Assembly (NCBI RefSeq): GCF_014192645.1
Contig: NZ_JACHYE010000003.1
Location: 62,001 to 126,000, forward strand
From: Herbaspirillum sp. Sphag64
Lineage (GTDB): Bacteria > Pseudomonadota > Gammaproteobacteria > Burkholderiales > Burkholderiaceae_D
DNA: 64,000 nucleotides
Direction of reading: 5' to 3'
The translations under genes and the position numbers were made by a program. Positions 1-7,795 of the stretch are shown here, in pieces; positions within the stretch are counted from its first letter, which is position 1, and every line of letters starts with the position of its first letter. A model generated the notes under the pieces. That model saw nothing but the letters and a program-made list of their open reading frames with translations. It searched no databases and was not told where the DNA came from.

Positions 1-2
1 CA

Positions 3-119
3 TTGGATATGCCGACCCTGTTGCTGCCATCCGTGCAGATCAACATGCGTGCCGGACATCTGCCGGAGCCAGAAGAAAACGGCACACGCTATCTGAAAAT
101 CCCTCTAAACAAGGCTTGA
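3..119 (+). CDS. C-terminal 38 residues of an unidentified protein (partial)
   Basis: An open frame enters from the left edge and stops at a TGA ending at 119. The visible residues begin LDMPTLLLPSVQINMRAGHL and end in KIPLNKA. I do not recognise the family. No signal peptide or membrane segment can be judged from the fragment. It converges on the LysE-type gene that ends at 131, leaving only 11 bases between the two stops. The reading frame is inferred from the absence of stops and protein-like composition. Confidence 0.4.
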   Translation: MDMPTLLLPSVQINMRAGHLPEPEENGTRYLKIPLNKA

Positions 120-130
120 TAAACGGTGTA

Positions 131-748
131 TCAGCCGGGCATCTGACTCAGTGACAGTGCAATTCCCAAGCCTACCAGGACGATGCCAATGCAAGTGTCA
201 ACGCGTCGTTGCTGAGTCAACAACCGTGTACGTAGCGTTGGACAGGAAATGAGCAGGGCAACGATCGCAAACCACAGAAAATGTGTCGCCGACATGAATA
301 AGCCATAGCCAAATTGCGTCGTCAATGCCGTGTCGGGATTGACGACTTGCGTGTAGGTACTGACCACAAAAAGTGTGGTTTTCGGATTAAGGGCATTGGT
401 CAAAAAACCATTGCTGAACATTGTCATCGTGGACATCGGGGACGCAGCCTGCAAATTGATCTGCAAACTGCTGCGATTGCGGAAGGTCTTCCAGCCGATG
501 TAGATTAAATAGAGGGCACCGACCAACTTGATCGCGGTGAACAGGGTAGGCGAGTGGTCTATCACAAAACCAACGCCGAACATGGTGTAGAACACATGGA
601 TTTGTACACCGCAGGCAATCCCTAGTGCGCTCAATACGCCTGCTTTGCGACCATATAGATAGCTGTTACGTGTGACCATCGCAAAATCGGGGCCGGGGCT
701 GATGGTTGCCAGGATGGTGATGAGTGCTACGGCAATGAGTTCGCTCAT
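131..748 (-). CDS. LysE/RhtB family amino-acid exporter
   Basis: This is a 205-residue inner-membrane protein of the LysE/RhtB superfamily, which exports amino acids or related metabolites by proton exchange. The family signature ISPGPDFAMVTRNSYLYGRK sits near residues 17-36, followed by the usual glycine-rich helix. About six hydrophobic segments are visible and the length is normal for the family. A GGAG ribosome-binding site lies 8 bases before the ATG. The gene is divergent from a LysR regulator at 850, an arrangement in which the regulator commonly controls the exporter. The substrate cannot be read from the sequence. Confidence 0.88.
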   Translation of the reverse strand: MSELIAVALITILATISPGPDFAMVTRNSYLYGRKAGVLSALGIACGVQIHVFYTMFGVGFVIDHSPTLFTAIKLVGALYLIYIGWKTFRNRSSLQINLQAASPMSTMTMFSNGFLTNALNPKTTLFVVSTYTQVVNPDTALTTQFGYGLFMSATHFLWFAIVALLISCPTLRTRLLTQQRRVDTCIGIVLVGLGIALSLSQMPG

Positions 749-849
749 GTTTCGTTCTCCATTGTTGTGACACGGCCATTATCGGATGTGCCATGCCATA
801 CGAAAAACGATTTATAGTGGCACTGATACGTTAGAAAAAATCACAGATT

Positions 850-1746
850 ATGTCGAATTCAGTACCGCTGAATACTTTGCGTTTTTTTGAGGCAGCTGCA
901 CGCCTGGGAAGTTTTGTCGATGCTGCGCAGGAGCTGCATCTGACCCATGGTGCGATCAGTCGACAAATACGCCTGCTGGAAGAGTCCTTGGGGGTTGCCT
1001 TGTTTGAGCGCCGTAATCGGGGTGTTTTTCTCACACAAAAAGGCGTGCAATTGCTGGCCGCAACCCAGCAGGCCTTTGAGCATCTCAATGCGACGATGGC
1101 AGCACTACGCGAGCCGGAATATACGCAGCCCTTGGTTGTCTCATGTGAGCCGACAATTGCTATGAAGTGGTTGATTCCGCGTCTCGGCGATTTTTATCAG
1201 CACCATCCGGAGGTGCAATGTCATCTGTTTGCTGCAGGCGGTCCGATTGCGTTCCAGCAGCAAGGGGTTGATTTGGCCTTACGTCGCAACGATTTCAACT
1301 GGGGTGCCGAGATCTTCAGTGAGGTCGTCGGTGAGGAATGGATCGGGCCAGTCTGTGCTCCGACGTTGTTGAAACGTCAGCGTCTTGACCTGACGCGGCA
1401 CAAACTCTTGCATACCAGTTCGCGCAAAACTGCCTGGAGCAACTGGTGCAAGGCGGGCAAGAAAGCGGCCTGGCAGCATGGCAATCTGCATTACGAGCAT
1501 TTCTATCTGAGCCTGCAGGCCGCCTGTGCCGGTTTGGGCGTGGCGATTGGCTCATTGTTCATGGTGCAGGAAGAACTGGCGCAAGGACGACTGGTGGCAC
1601 CGTTTGATTTTGTGCCGGATGGTTCTCACTACGTGCTGCTATCGCCTGTAGCGATGCAGAGTGACCCTCGTCGCGCAGCCTTCCTGCAGTGGATTCGTGA
1701 ACAGATGCAGGCGGATCAGCAATCCTGGCGAACTACACTGAAATAA
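850..1746 (+). CDS. LysR-family transcriptional regulator, GcvA-like
   Basis: This 298-residue protein has an N-terminal winged helix (about residues 7-65, with NTLRFFEAAARLGSF and LTHGAISRQIRLLEESLG). A periplasmic-binding-like effector domain fills the rest. The start AVPLNTLRFFEAAARLGS-type opening resembles the GcvA subgroup. It probably controls the divergent LysE-type exporter at 131-748, judging by the shared 101-base intergenic region. No strong ribosome-binding site precedes the ATG. It ends 4 bases before the stop of the convergent DUF2891 gene. Confidence 0.85.
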   Translation: MSNSVPLNTLRFFEAAARLGSFVDAAQELHLTHGAISRQIRLLEESLGVALFERRNRGVFLTQKGVQLLAATQQAFEHLNATMAALREPEYTQPLVVSCEPTIAMKWLIPRLGDFYQHHPEVQCHLFAAGGPIAFQQQGVDLALRRNDFNWGAEIFSEVVGEEWIGPVCAPTLLKRQRLDLTRHKLLHTSSRKTAWSNWCKAGKKAAWQHGNLHYEHFYLSLQAACAGLGVAIGSLFMVQEELAQGRLVAPFDFVPDGSHYVLLSPVAMQSDPRRAAFLQWIREQMQADQQSWRTTLK

Positions 1747-1750
1747 AAGG

Positions 1751-2755
1751 TCAGTCTTCCAGTGCCAGCATGGCAAAGGTCGCCAGCCAGTGTCCACCGC
1801 TGTAGTGACTGCCGACGACATGATCGATGCTCGCCTGCAGATGCAGCGGCACTGCCTGAGCAAAGGCAGGCTGTGCAGGATGATCGGCAGGCAAGTGCCG
1901 CGCAATGTGCTTCATGCACCAGGTACGGCTCAGGTTGAGACCGTCGAGATGCGCGATTTTGGGATCGGTTCGGTCACTCAGGGTGGCTGGTTGCATCAGT
2001 TGCCTGACGTGTGCTAATCGCGGCAAGAATCCGTCAAACCACGTCGTGAACGCAGAGCCTTGCAATACCTTGCTCATCAACAGCGCTTCGGTCAATGCTG
2101 CCGAGAGATACTCGTCACCACCGGGTTCGTAATGCGCGGGGTAGTCGCGATCCTCTCCATAGTAGCGCAGGGCAGCAGTGGTGATCGCGGTGGTCAGCTC
2201 GTCGTCAGCTACTGCGCGCGCATAATCGAGTGCCAGTGCCAGAGCAAACGCTGTGTTGTAGTGAGTGCCAACCCGAATCGGATAGGTCAGCTTGTGCAGA
2301 TAGCTGATCAGATTGTTGCGGATGGTACTGGTCAATGGTTGCATGGCGGCCAACCAGCCGGCGGCGTGCGAATGGGATGATGCTGCCAGTTCCTGTGCCA
2401 ATGCCAATAACCATCCATAGCCGTAAGGACGTTCAAATGAATTGCGTCCCGCTGCGTGGAAGTAGCTGGCTTCCTGCTGCATGCGTTCCGGTGTGAAGTG
2501 TTCGTCAAACAGAGCGCCGATCTCGGTGGCGGCTGGTAAGTCTGGATAGCGGCGCAGGCAGCGCAGCAGCAGCCAGTAGCCATGTACTGCAGAGTGCCAG
2601 TCATAACAGCCGTAGAACACCGGATGCAGTGCGCGTGGTGAGAGCACATCGCTGCTGTTGTTGAGCACGTGCATGATGTGGTTCGGATATTCGAGGCGCA
2701 GATAGGCTAGTGGTAATGCGGCAAACGCCGTAGCGCGTTCAGAAGTGAGTTGCAT
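1751..2755 (-). CDS. DUF2891 family protein
   Basis: A 334-residue soluble protein of unknown function, recognised as DUF2891 by conserved blocks HPVFYGCYDWHSAVHGYW (about residues 42-59), YGYGWLLALAQEL and the C-terminal HYSGGHWLATFAMLALED. The many aromatic, His and Asp positions and the helical pattern recall alpha/alpha-toroid enzymes, but no reaction is established. A GGAG lies about 10 bases before the ATG. It is the last gene of the minus-strand run that starts with pxpB, 104 bases after DUF979, so a role linked to 5-oxoproline or pyroglutamyl compounds is a context inference only. Confidence 0.8.
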   Translation of the reverse strand: MQLTSERATAFAALPLAYLRLEYPNHIMHVLNNSSDVLSPRALHPVFYGCYDWHSAVHGYWLLLRCLRRYPDLPAATEIGALFDEHFTPERMQQEASYFHAAGRNSFERPYGYGWLLALAQELAASSHSHAAGWLAAMQPLTSTIRNNLISYLHKLTYPIRVGTHYNTAFALALALDYARAVADDELTTAITTAALRYYGEDRDYPAHYEPGGDEYLSAALTEALLMSKVLQGSAFTTWFDGFLPRLAHVRQLMQPATLSDRTDPKIAHLDGLNLSRTWCMKHIARHLPADHPAQPAFAQAVPLHLQASIDHVVGSHYSGGHWLATFAMLALED

Positions 2756-2779
2756 GATGCAGTCTCCGTTGGAGAAGGG

Positions 2780-2820
2780 CGCTGCAGCGTCAGATCATTG
2801 GCAGATTGGACGCTGCAGCG
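2780..2820. repeat. Perfect 12-bp inverted repeat made of two CGCTGCAGCG palindromes
   Basis: CGCTGCAGCGTC at 2780-2791 is repeated in reverse complement as GACGCTGCAGCG at 2809-2820, with a 17-base spacer. The core CGCTGCAGCG is itself palindromic, so there are two identical sites 31 bases apart, close to three helical turns. They lie 25 to 65 bases upstream of the DUF2891 start and after the DUF979 stop. A regulator dimer pair or a transcript hairpin would both fit. There is no T-run, so it is not a standard terminator. Confidence 0.55.
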
Positions 2821-2859
2821 ATAGTCGGCAAGTTTGAAACAAGCTTGCGCCGTTATTGA

Positions 2860-3813
2860 TTAGCTCATCAGGAAATACATCAGTACGATATTCACGATCA
2901 GCAACGCCGCAGCGGTTGGCGCCTGTGCCTTGATGACGGCATTCTTGTCAGGTAACTCCAGCAGTGCTGCTGGCACGATGTTGAAGTTCGCTGCCATCGG
3001 CGTGAGCAGGGTGCCGCAATAGCCAGAGAACATGCCAATCGCTGCAATCACTGCCGGGTTGCCATGATGGATGCCGATCAATACCGGGACGGCAACACCG
3101 CCTGTCATCACCGGGAAGGCCGCAAAACCATTACCCATGATGATGGTGAACAGCGCCATGCCCAGCACGTACACCACGACTGCCACCAGCCGCATGTCCA
3201 TATTGATATAGGAGGTGGTCAAGTGGGCGACCGCCTTGCCAACGCCAGCATCGGAAAATACCAGTCCGAGCATGCCCAGCATCTGCGGTAGGACCACAGC
3301 CCAGCCTAGCGCATCGGTCAGACGGCGCGATTCGCGCATACCTTGCGCCGGAGTGTCACGCGTCAACCAGCAGCTCAGTGCGAGCGCGATGATACAGCCG
3401 ATTCCGAGGCTCACCAGGGTGATGTTTTTGGGATCCAGCAGGAAAGCATCGCCGATCTTGACGTTTTTCATCATCACGGTACCGATCACGGTCACCAATG
3501 GGATCGAGAGTGCCGGAATGAACAGCTTGTGTCCCAGACGTTTGGCGCTGGCCTTGGCATCCTGTTCAGACAGTGGTCGGTGTTTGCCGATACCGACGCC
3601 ACCAAAACCTGCCAGCAAGGCCATCACGATCACACCAACGCCAACCAGTTCCGGTGGCAGGTGTTCGCCGATCAGAAAGACGACCGCATACAAGCCCCAG
3701 AACAGGGCGCTTGAAAAGCGTTTTGGATGTTCTTTGTCGGCCAGCGTCATCAGCGCGGTCAGCGCCAGGATTGCGCCGACCAGGTAGTAGAGGTAGTTGA
3801 TCGAAATAATCAT
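2860..3813 (-). CDS. DUF979 membrane protein, putative 5-oxoproline permease subunit
   Basis: A 317-residue polytopic membrane protein of the DUF979 family with about nine hydrophobic segments. Recognisable stretches are HPKRFSSALFWGLYAVVFLI, IIMGNGFAAFPVMTGGVAVP and GYCGTLLTPMAANFN. The start at 3813 was chosen because its ATG overlaps the DUF969 stop as ATGA, a sign of translational coupling. A longer in-frame extension upstream would run through DUF969 coding sequence. DUF979 and DUF969 usually occur as neighbours and probably form one transporter. Placement directly after pxpA suggests the substrate is 5-oxoproline, but transport is inferred rather than seen. Confidence 0.82.
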   Translation of the reverse strand: MIISINYLYYLVGAILALTALMTLADKEHPKRFSSALFWGLYAVVFLIGEHLPPELVGVGVIVMALLAGFGGVGIGKHRPLSEQDAKASAKRLGHKLFIPALSIPLVTVIGTVMMKNVKIGDAFLLDPKNITLVSLGIGCIIALALSCWLTRDTPAQGMRESRRLTDALGWAVVLPQMLGMLGLVFSDAGVGKAVAHLTTSYINMDMRLVAVVVYVLGMALFTIIMGNGFAAFPVMTGGVAVPVLIGIHHGNPAVIAAIGMFSGYCGTLLTPMAANFNIVPAALLELPDKNAVIKAQAPTAAALLIVNIVLMYFLMS

Positions 3814-4547
3814 GCTGCACCGCCATCGTGTTGATTTTTCTTGGATTGTGTTTGTAGCTGCGCGGCCAGTTCCTTGTCGAGTGCAGCATCGAGTCGACGC
3901 AGCCGGTAGGCGTGGATAATGAAGGCGCTGATCGCCGTCGGAATGCCCCACATGGCAATGTGAATAGGTTCGACGTCCACGCCGGCCTCATGCAGAAAGG
4001 TCGACATCAGCACGATAGCGCCGAAGGCGACAAACACGTCTTCACCAAAGAACAGGCCGACGTTGTCAGTAGCGGCGCTGTAGGCGCGCAGCTTGAATCG
4101 GATGTTGTCAGAGAGTTTGCCGTAGCGACTTTCTGCTGCGCCTTCTGTCATCGGTGCAATGAGTGGACGAACCATTTGCGGGTGACCGCCGAGGCTGGTC
4201 AGACCCAGTGCTGCAGTAATTTCGCGGACGAACAGATAAACAATGAGCAGACGGCCGGCCGTGGCAGACTTGATGTTGGCGATCCAGCTTTGTGCATGCT
4301 GACGCAAACCATGTCGCTCCAGCAAGCCGATGACTGCCAATGGGAGCAGGATAATAAGCGGCAGATTACGGGTCTTGACGAAACCTGTGCCGAGGGCAGC
4401 CAAGACTTTATCAACCGGAAAGTTGGCAGCGAAGGCGGTGACGATTGCGGTGACCGCTACGACCAGCATCGGATTGAATCGGAGCACAAAGCCCACGATA
4501 ATGACGGCAACTCCGATGAGTGGCCATAGATTAACTGCCGTATTCAT
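3810..4547 (-). CDS. DUF969 membrane protein, putative 5-oxoproline permease subunit
   Basis: A 245-residue DUF969 protein with about six hydrophobic helices. Characteristic blocks are LPLAVIGLLERHGLRQHAQ and LGLTSLGGHPQMVRPLIAP, followed by a charged C-terminus ending in HDGGAA. The ATG at 4547 is preferred over one nine codons upstream because AAAGGGAG stands 6 bases before it. Its stop overlaps the DUF979 start by four bases. It follows pxpA by 66 bases on the same strand. The pair is the only obvious candidate for substrate entry in the 5-oxoprolinase operon. Confidence 0.82.
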   Translation of the reverse strand: MNTAVNLWPLIGVAVIIVGFVLRFNPMLVVAVTAIVTAFAANFPVDKVLAALGTGFVKTRNLPLIILLPLAVIGLLERHGLRQHAQSWIANIKSATAGRLLIVYLFVREITAALGLTSLGGHPQMVRPLIAPMTEGAAESRYGKLSDNIRFKLRAYSAATDNVGLFFGEDVFVAFGAIVLMSTFLHEAGVDVEPIHIAMWGIPTAISAFIIHAYRLRRLDAALDKELAAQLQTQSKKNQHDGGAA

Positions 4548-4613
4548 AAGTTCTCCCTTTATGTTGTCCTGCAATGATCCAGATGACGAACTGCGGCTTT
4601 ACTTTTTTGCTAC

Positions 4614-5354
4614 TCAGGCTGGCGCCTGCACACTAATATGTTCTTGATTTAACCGTGCTCTGATCAGACGGGCGAAGCTCAGCGCGTGGGCACCATCCCC
4701 ATGCAGGCAGACTGTTTGCGCATTGACCGGGATGATGCTGCCATCAATGGCGACCACTTGCTTGTCTTTGACCAGCGACAGCGTTTGCTGCAGCGCCTTG
4801 TCATCATCTTCAATCAAGGCTCCGGGAAGACTGCGGTTGACCAGACTGCCATCGGCTTGATAGCCCCGATCAGCAAAGACTTCTTCAATTGCCTTCACGC
4901 CGGCGCGCTGTGCGGCGCGAATCAACTCGCTTCCCGCCAGGCCAAATAAGGCGAGTTTCGGATTGAATGTCTTGATCGCGCTGCAGATGGCATCAGCCAG
5001 TGCTGGTTCACGCGCAGCCTGGTTGTACAAGGCGCCATGCGGTTTGACATGCGCCAGCTGACCACCTTGGGCGCGCACGATGGCATCGAGTGCACCAAGC
5101 TGATACAGCATCCCGTTGAAAATCTCATCAGCAGTCAGCTGCATAGCGCTGCGGCCGAAATTCTCTCGGTCGGGGAAGCTGGGATGGGCGCCAATAGCTA
5201 CACCATTTTTCAGTGCCCAGCGGACGCTTTGGGCGATCGTGTTGGCGTCCCCTGCATGCCAGCCACAGGCGATGTTGGCTGAGCTGACCAGAGTCAGCAG
5301 TTGCTCGTCACTATTGCACCCCTCGCCGAGGTCGGCATTCAGATCGATATGCAT
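4614..5354 (-). CDS. pxpA: 5-oxoprolinase subunit PxpA (LamB/YcsF family)
   Basis: A 246-residue LamB/YcsF protein, the PxpA component of the ATP-dependent 5-oxoprolinase that opens 5-oxo-L-proline to L-glutamate. The family opening [11 protein letters not shown], then [42 protein letters not shown] and [10 protein letters not shown] are all present. Length matches the roughly 244 residues of E. coli PxpA. I placed the start at the methionine directly before [11 protein letters not shown]; two other in-frame ATGs lie 6 and 15 bases upstream and cannot be excluded. It follows pxpC by 39 bases. Confidence 0.93.
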   Translation of the reverse strand: MHIDLNADLGEGCNSDEQLLTLVSSANIACGWHAGDANTIAQSVRWALKNGVAIGAHPSFPDRENFGRSAMQLTADEIFNGMLYQLGALDAIVRAQGGQLAHVKPHGALYNQAAREPALADAICSAIKTFNPKLALFGLAGSELIRAAQRAGVKAIEEVFADRGYQADGSLVNRSLPGALIEDDDKALQQTLSLVKDKQVVAIDGSIIPVNAQTVCLHGDGAHALSFARLIRARLNQEHISVQAPA

Positions 5355-5393
5355 GATCATTCCAGTCATGGTTCTTTGATGATTTTTCGCCGG

Positions 5394-6407
5394 CTATTTT
5401 CGATATTGAGTAGCGCGCGACCAACTTAGTGCCGCAACTGTCTGTTCAATGTGAGTTAAATAGTTCTGCTGTTCCTCGCTGGCACGCAAGGCTTGTTCCA
5501 GGTCACACAGCCGCAGCTGTAGCTGCGCGTTCAGGGGGGCTTGCGCGAGTTTCCACAGATCGGCTGAAATTACTACACCGATTTTCGGATAGCCGCCGGT
5601 AGTTTGCGCATCTCCCAGCAAAATGATCGGTTGTCCTGAAGGTGGTACCTGAATCACGCCGGGCACGACGCCATGGGAGAGCAGATCTCGCCCTGGCTTA
5701 CGCTTGAGTTCGGGGCCTTCTAGTCGATAACCCATGCGGTTGCTGTTGGGGGTGATGCGCCACTTGTCTTGCCATAGCTGCTCTCGCGCGGCGACGGTAA
5801 ACTGTTCGTATTCGGGGCCTGGTAGGACACGTAGCGTGATCTGTTTGCTGCTGTCATGTTCCAATACGCCGAGCCCGCTCCATTGTGGTGAGCGCACACC
5901 GAAAGCAGGGCCGAATACGGTAGGAGAATTCACTTCGGCGGTTGGCAGGCGGTCGCCTTTGCGCAGTGCCCGACCTTTGTAGCCTCCGAAGCTTGCTTTC
6001 AGATCGGTGCTGCGTGAGCCGAGTACTGGCGTGGTATCGATACCGCCGGCAATCGCCAGATAGGTGCGAATCGCAGGTGCGCCACCGGGGCCGCAAGGTG
6101 AGAGTTTGAGTGACTGACCAGCACGGACCGGAATACTCCAGTAGGTGGCAATTGGCTTGCCGTCCAGGCGTGCATCGAAATCATCGCCGCACAAGGCGAT
6201 GCGGGTGTCATCGGTGAAGCGCATTTCGCAGGCGCCCATAGTGATTTCTAGGCCGGCGGCAGTGTTTGGATTGCCAACGAGTAAGTTGGCTGTCGAAAGT
6301 GCCAGTAGGTTCAATGCACCGCCCGGATGTATTCCTTGCTGCCGATGGCCAATGCGGCCCAGATCTTGTACCGAGGTGAGCATGCCTGGTTGCAGGATAT
6401 CGATCAT
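5394..6407 (-). CDS. pxpC: 5-oxoprolinase subunit PxpC (biotin-dependent carboxylase-like, KipA family)
   Basis: A 337-residue protein of the biotin-dependent carboxyltransferase-like family (KipA/PxpC). Visible signatures are GMLTSVQDLGRIGHRQQGI near residue 8, GGIDTTPVLGSRSTDLKASF mid-protein and ILLGDAQTTGGYPKIGVVI in the C-terminal half. It works with PxpB and PxpA in ATP-dependent hydrolysis of 5-oxoproline in the cytoplasm. Its ATG overlaps the pxpB stop by four bases (ATGA), supporting cotranslation. The length is somewhat above the E. coli protein (about 310 residues), with the excess at the C-terminus. Confidence 0.92.
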   Translation of the reverse strand: MIDILQPGMLTSVQDLGRIGHRQQGIHPGGALNLLALSTANLLVGNPNTAAGLEITMGACEMRFTDDTRIALCGDDFDARLDGKPIATYWSIPVRAGQSLKLSPCGPGGAPAIRTYLAIAGGIDTTPVLGSRSTDLKASFGGYKGRALRKGDRLPTAEVNSPTVFGPAFGVRSPQWSGLGVLEHDSSKQITLRVLPGPEYEQFTVAAREQLWQDKWRITPNSNRMGYRLEGPELKRKPGRDLLSHGVVPGVIQVPPSGQPIILLGDAQTTGGYPKIGVVISADLWKLAQAPLNAQLQLRLCDLEQALRASEEQQNYLTHIEQTVAALSWSRATQYRK

Positions 6408-7057
6408 TTGGCAATCCGTTCGACGGTAAAGCGTACCCGGTCACCCGGTCGCAGCAATGTTGGGGGTTCTTGTGCAGGATCAAAAAGGGAAAGCGCGGTG
6501 CGCCCCAGTAATTGCCAGCCGCCAGGAGAAGTCATGGGATAAATTCCGGTTTGCTCACCGCCGATACCGACCGAGCCGGCCGCAATGGACAGGCGTGGCT
6601 GCGTGTGGCGGGGTGTTGCCAGTGCCGGATCCAAGCCGCCCATGTAGGCAAAGCCCGGCATGAAGCCAATGAAATACACCACATAGTCTGCGCTGCTATG
6701 CCGCTCGATGACTTCCTTTGTCGATAAACCGGTGTGCCGGGCGATGGCCTCAAGGTCCGGGCCATCGTTGCCGCCATAGACGACAGGGATGTCGATATCC
6801 CGTCCGGCAACGCTGTTGGCATCAATATCTTTCCAAAGTGCCAAGATCCGACGTGCCAACGGATCGAGGTCGGTAACTGCGCGTTTCAGAATCAGTGTCA
6901 GGTTGTTCATGCCTGGCACTACTTCGGCAACTTCAGGCCAGCTGACAGCCTGATCGGCAAGTCCCCAGATACGCTGTTGCTGCTTGAGTGTGGCCGGCGG
7001 TGCGAGTGTGCACAGCAAGGCGCTGTCGCCCAGGAAGTGAATTTGTGGTTGGCTCAT
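6404..7057 (-). CDS. pxpB: 5-oxoprolinase subunit PxpB (KipI family)
   Basis: A 217-residue KipI/PxpB family protein, first gene of the minus-strand 5-oxoprolinase operon. Conserved blocks include GMNNLTLIL, IPVVYGGNDGPDLEAIARHT, YFIGFMPGFAYMGGL and AGSVGIGGEQTGIYPMTSPG. I chose the ATG at 7057 because it gives the family length (E. coli about 218) and begins just before IHFLGDSALL. A further ATG 14 codons upstream at 7099 stays open; neither has a good ribosome-binding site. In Bacillus the relatives KipI and KipA affect a sporulation kinase, but adjacency to pxpA points to the metabolic role here. Confidence 0.92.
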   Translation of the reverse strand: MSQPQIHFLGDSALLCTLAPPATLKQQQRIWGLADQAVSWPEVAEVVPGMNNLTLILKRAVTDLDPLARRILALWKDIDANSVAGRDIDIPVVYGGNDGPDLEAIARHTGLSTKEVIERHSSADYVVYFIGFMPGFAYMGGLDPALATPRHTQPRLSIAAGSVGIGGEQTGIYPMTSPGGWQLLGRTALSLFDPAQEPPTLLRPGDRVRFTVERIAK

Positions 7058-7099
7058 GGTGGTGATATCTGGAAGGGCAGCATGACCTTGGTTAGACAT

Positions 7100-7204
7100 T
7101 GTTTGTCACATAATTCGATCAAAGTATAAACAATATATCGATAAATTACTTATTTAAGATTGCTATATAGTGTCGCTAATCTGACAAAACTTTGAGAGAC
7201 GCTG
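7100..7204. promoter_or_regulatory. Divergent promoter region between pxpB operon and MarR-type regulator
   Basis: This short gap is distinctly AT-rich compared with its neighbours and separates two divergent transcription units. It contains TATCGATA (7136-7143), an 8-base palindrome, and several A/T tracts. Promoters for both directions and the regulator's operator must lie here, but I cannot fix the -10 and -35 boxes with confidence. Confidence 0.4.
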
Positions 7205-7759
7205 ATGAGTGATAACGCCCTCGATTCTATGCAGGCAGACCCAGAGGTACACAAAAAAACGACCAAGATTGTGTCCTCCAATCACCTGGTTTCCGAACGC
7301 AGCGCCGAGCTTTCTGAGCTGGAGTATGCACTGATCATGGCAGGCAATGCATTCAACCGTTGGATGGTGCGGTGCATGATGGCGGCTGGCGCCAAAGACA
7401 TGACAGCGATTGAGGTGTCGTTACTGCATCACGTGAATCATCGTGAGCGCAAGAAGAAGTTGGCCGATATTTGCTTTGTGCTCAACATTGAGGATACCCA
7501 CGTGGTGACCTATGCGCTCAAAAAATTAGTCAAGGCAGGCCTGGTGCAGAGTGAAAAGGCGGGCAAGGAGCTGTTGTTCTATACAACGCAGGCCGGCCAG
7601 GATCTGTGCATGAAGTATAAGGAAGTGCGCGAGCGCTGCCTGATCGAGGTCCAGGTGGAGAGCGGGATTCAGAATGAAGCTATTGGTGAGGCGGCGCAAC
7701 TGCTGCGCAACGCCTCTGGTTTATATGACACAGCGGCAAGGGCTGCGGCATCGCTGTAG
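7205..7759 (+). CDS. Winged-helix (MarR-type) regulator, probable regulator of the 5-oxoproline operon
   Basis: A 184-residue DNA-binding protein of the MarR-like winged-helix group. After a charged N-terminal tail of about 40 residues come MTAIEVSLLHHVNHRERKKK, LADICFVLNIEDTHVVTYAL (recognition region) and KKLVKAGLVQSEKAGKELLF (wing). It is divergent from pxpB across a 105-base AT-rich gap, so control of the pxp operon is the natural inference. The effector is unknown. No transmembrane segment or signal peptide is seen. Confidence 0.78.
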   Translation: MSDNALDSMQADPEVHKKTTKIVSSNHLVSERSAELSELEYALIMAGNAFNRWMVRCMMAAGAKDMTAIEVSLLHHVNHRERKKKLADICFVLNIEDTHVVTYALKKLVKAGLVQSEKAGKELLFYTTQAGQDLCMKYKEVRERCLIEVQVESGIQNEAIGEAAQLLRNASGLYDTAARAAASL

Positions 7760-7795
7760 TCATTTGTTGATTCGAGTATTGCAAGAGAGAAAAGT

